NCBI GenBank assembly: GCA_023392475.1
Contig: JAEVZA010000280.1
Location: forward strand, 1 to 15,205
Reading direction: 5' to 3'
Length of the DNA stretch: 15,205 nt
From: Actinomycetes bacterium
GTDB taxonomy: Bacteria; Actinomycetota; Acidimicrobiia; Acidimicrobiales; Microtrichaceae
The notes under the pieces are model-generated. The model had not been told where the DNA came from. It searched no databases and saw only the letters and a list, made by a program, of their open reading frames with translations. Below, one piece after another: positions 13,494 through 15,205 of this stretch; within the stretch, counting starts at the first letter, position 1; the number at the start of each line of letters is the position of its first letter. The translations under genes and the position numbers were made by a program.

Positions 13494-13533
13494 CCGGGGC
13501 CGCCCACCGGCCGTCGCCGGCGGGCGGCCCCGG
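13494..13533 (-). terminator. Hairpin between the HtaA-domain gene and haem oxygenase gene
   Basis: A 12-bp perfect stem CCGGGGCCGCCC (13494-13505) pairs with 13522-13533, then an A/C mismatch, then 5 more pairs with a CGTC loop. It begins 12 nt after the HtaA-gene stop. It is a full-strength terminator or a partial one allowing read-through into haem oxygenase. Confidence 0.75.
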
Positions 13534-13545
13534 AGATCAGGACGA

Positions 13546-14466
13546 TCAGGGGTCGAGCGTGTAGGCCACGCGCACGGGCTCCTGCGGCTTCTTCGCGTCG
13601 GCGGTGCCGCCGCTCGTGTACCAGTAGGTGCCGAGCCCGGTCGCGTTCTGGAAGTTCACGAACGCCTGCGGCCAGGCGCCCCAGTACGACTGGTTGGTCG
13701 TGGTCTTCGCCACCTGCGGTGCCTCCGCCGGGGTGGTGACGGCGGTGCCCACGTACCGGGTGGCCGACGTGAAGCCGGTCGCCGTCGAGCCGCCGGCCCA
13801 GACGTTCGCGAACTCGGCGATCACGACGTTCGCGACCGGCGTGAGCGGCGTGCGGACGTCGGGCGTGTCGATGCTCGACGCGTAGCCGCCGAGCGTCGCG
13901 GTCAGCTTCGCCGCGCCGCCGGGGTTCACCGTGAGCTTCGGGTTGACGATCCAGAACGGCACGTACTGGCCGTAGAAGTTGACGGTGAACGTGCCCGTCC
14001 ACTGGATGGTCGCGGCGCCCGTCGACGGGTTCACCGTGCCGGTGCCGTTCGCGTAGCGCACCTTCTGCCCGAGGAAGAAGGCGTTGGTGGCGGTGACCGT
14101 GTTGCCGGCGCCGTCCTTGTTGCGGTTCGCCCAGCCGACCGCGGCCTCGCTGCCGATCGGCACGTACGTCCCCGACGCGTTCTTCTTGAGCACGGTGGCG
14201 TTGCCGTTCGTGGGCACGTACGTGGACTGCGTGCTGTCCGACTGCCCTGCGGACCAGTAGTTCACCTGGCCGGGTGCGAACGAGCCGTTGTCCGCCTCCC
14301 GGCTGATCGTCCACTCGAACGTCGCGTTGGACACGGTGCGCGCGCCGGGGGCCGTCGTCGTGGGCGCCGAGGGCGTGGTGGGCGCGCACGCCGCGAGCGC
14401 CACCGCCGCCGCGGCGGCGACGGCCAGCGCGAGCGTCCTGGTCCTGGTCCGGTGTGGTCCGTGCAT
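13546..14466 (-). CDS. HtaA-domain haem-binding lipoprotein
   Basis: 306 aa. Signal peptide 1-26 with an Ala-rich core and lipobox A-L-A-A-C, C27 being the anchor, then a Thr/Pro linker to about 42. Residues about 44-240 match the HtaA pattern: N-A-T-F-E-W-T-I-S-R-E-A-D-N-G-S-F, then G-T-G-T-V-N-P-S-T-G-A-A-T-I-Q-W-T-G-T-F-T-V-N-F-Y-G, then N-P-K-L-T-V-N and a D-V-linked C-terminal beta region. The end (W-P-Q-A-F-V-N-F-Q-N-A-T-G-L-G-T-Y-W-Y-T-S-G-G) is typical of actinobacterial secreted proteins with this domain. HtaA proteins of Corynebacterium bind haem at the surface and pass it to the HmuT-type importer. The start is supported by GAGGAG 8 nt upstream. An iron-box-like site lies 48-66 nt upstream and haem oxygenase is the next gene. 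Confidence 0.8.
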   Translation of the reverse strand: MHGPHRTRTRTLALAVAAAAAVALAACAPTTPSAPTTTAPGARTVSNATFEWTISREADNGSFAPGQVNYWSAGQSDSTQSTYVPTNGNATVLKKNASGTYVPIGSEAAVGWANRNKDGAGNTVTATNAFFLGQKVRYANGTGTVNPSTGAATIQWTGTFTVNFYGQYVPFWIVNPKLTVNPGGAAKLTATLGGYASSIDTPDVRTPLTPVANVVIAEFANVWAGGSTATGFTSATRYVGTAVTTPAEAPQVAKTTTNQSYWGAWPQAFVNFQNATGLGTYWYTSGGTADAKKPQEPVRVAYTLDP

Positions 14467-14513
14467 CCGTCTGGCTCCTCGGTCTGGGAATGAAGCTAGC
14501 TGAGCAATAGTTA

Positions 14514-14532
14514 TAAGGGTTGCCTAACAACA
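14514..14532 (-). promoter_or_regulatory. DtxR/IdeR iron-box-like operator
   Basis: The 19-mer TGTTGTTAGGCAACCCTTA on the minus strand matches the DtxR/IdeR consensus TTAGGTTAGGCTAACCTAA at 13 of 19 positions, including the GTTAGGC core. It sits in an AT-rich patch (14495-14535) unlike the surrounding DNA, beside TATAAC, a possible -10, and 48 nt from the HtaA-gene ATG. Binding is inferred. Confidence 0.6.
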
Positions 14533-14597
14533 TGGCTACCACGTGTCGGAGCGTGGAGCGACCCCGGCATCGTCCGGGCCGTGCCCGCCTCCGGTGG

Positions 14598-15205
14598 TCA
14601 GCCGATCGGCACCGCCTGCTCACGGCGACGCAGCACCCGGTCCCGCAGCAGCAGCGCGCCGGCCACCGCCGCTCCGGTCAGCAGCAGGAGCACGACGACC
14701 TGGGTCACGGGCCAGAGCGTCGACGACGTCCGCGCCGTGGCGGTCGCCGCCGTCAGCGGGCGGTCCGGCTGCGTCGGCCGGTAGGGCTCGAGGCGGACGG
14801 CCGTCGTGGTGTCGAACGTCGGCCACACCCCACCGACGACCTGGGTGAGCGTCCTGGTCGCGCCCGGCCCGAGCGCGGCCATGTCCGCGGCCGTTCCCGT
14901 CGTGCGCAGCCCCAGGGGGCCGGTCACGGTCGCCGACCGCCGCGCCCGCACCGCGACGTCGCCGGTGTTCTCGACGACGTAGGTGACCTCCATCGAGCCG
15001 GGAGCGGCGGGGTTCCAGCTGGGCCGGTACGACGCGGCCATGGTGCGGTAGCGGAGCTGCGCCGTGGTCGGCTCACGACGTGCGGGCGTGGACGGCGACG
15101 ACCGTGGCGTCGCCGATCCGGTCGGGCCGCCCGGTGCCGGCGCCGTGTCGGCGGCGTCCGTGGCGGCGAGCGCGGAGGAGCCGGCCGCGTCGGACGGCGT
15201 CGTGC
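14598..15205 (-). CDS. DUF916-like membrane-anchored extracytoplasmic protein, C-terminal part (5' end outside window)
   Basis: The reading frame is open from the window edge to the TGA at 14598, so at least about 201 residues are present and the true start lies beyond 15205; ATG 15041 is internal. The visible part starts with an Ala/Pro/Ser/Thr-rich linker, then a beta domain of about 85 residues: G-S-M-E-V-T-Y-V-V-E-N-T-G-D-V, S-A-T-V-T-G-P-L-G-L-R, L-G-P-G-A-T-R-T-L-T, G-V-W-P-T-F. Next come a linker, one transmembrane helix (Q-V-V-V-L-L-L-L-T-G-A-A-V-A-G-A-L-L-L) and a short basic tail. N-T-G-x-V followed by V-T-G-P-x-G and a G-V-W-P turn ahead of a C-terminal helix is typical of DUF916/WxL-peptidoglycan-domain-like proteins. 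It lies upstream of the HtaA gene on the same strand, 131 nt away. Confidence 0.7.
   Translation of the reverse strand, partial: TTPSDAAGSSALAATDAADTAPAPGGPTGSATPRSSPSTPARREPTTAQLRYRTMAASYRPSWNPAAPGSMEVTYVVENTGDVAVRARRSATVTGPLGLRTTGTAADMAALGPGATRTLTQVVGGVWPTFDTTTAVRLEPYRPTQPDRPLTAATATARTSSTLWPVTQVVVLLLLTGAAVAGALLLRDRVLRRREQAVPIG

Overview
The window is about 70% GC or higher. It has GTG/ATG starts, many lipoprotein signals of the L-A-A-C type, GC-rich hairpin terminators without T-runs, and several TANNNT boxes placed 6-9 nt before start codons, which suggests leaderless transcripts. Together with the zinc-ribbon protein / histidine phosphatase / rnpB neighbourhood, this points to a chromosomal segment of a high-GC actinobacterium. 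My best guess is the class Acidimicrobiia, but the class is inference. I see no transposase, integrase, CRISPR array or tRNA.

Region 1 (1-1893, + strand) is a tight housekeeping cluster: a coiled-coil C4 zinc-ribbon protein, a small membrane protein resembling DUF457/YdjM, and a histidine phosphatase that overlaps it by 4 nt. Region 2 (1894-2986) holds a probable inverted-repeat terminator, two 11-bp-spaced GTTCACC motifs like a PHO box, and a winged-helix protein with a C-terminal domain resembling non-catalytic PLD-like domains. Region 3 (2987-8513) is a branched-chain amino acid/amide (HAAT family) ABC importer. The substrate-binding lipoprotein is on + and faces the operon livH-livM-livG-livF on - across a shared 14-bp-stem terminator. 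LivH carries an N-terminal secreted Ser/Thr/Pro linker and a carboxypeptidase-regulatory-like beta domain ahead of the permease.

Region 4 (8514-11480) has a small poly-Thr lipoprotein (-), an OsmC-type peroxidase (+) and a 14-TM DHA2 drug exporter (-) whose -10 box overlaps a 17-bp dyad. Region 5 (11535-12230) is the most unusual part. Two copies of a 95-nt element lie in the same orientation, each with the same 13-nt box, a 15-bp hairpin (one compensatory base-pair change between copies) and a 14-nt loop of unrelated sequence. They sit upstream of a 58-aa single-TM protein. Region 6 (12231-12622, -) is the RNase P RNA gene.

Region 7 (12698-15205, all -) is a haem-iron locus: the 3' part of a DUF916-like membrane-anchored protein that runs off the window, a DtxR/IdeR-like iron box, an HtaA-domain lipoprotein and a haem oxygenase. 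The likely logic is surface haem capture followed by cytoplasmic haem cleavage to release iron, repressed when iron is plentiful. The haem permease itself is not in the window.
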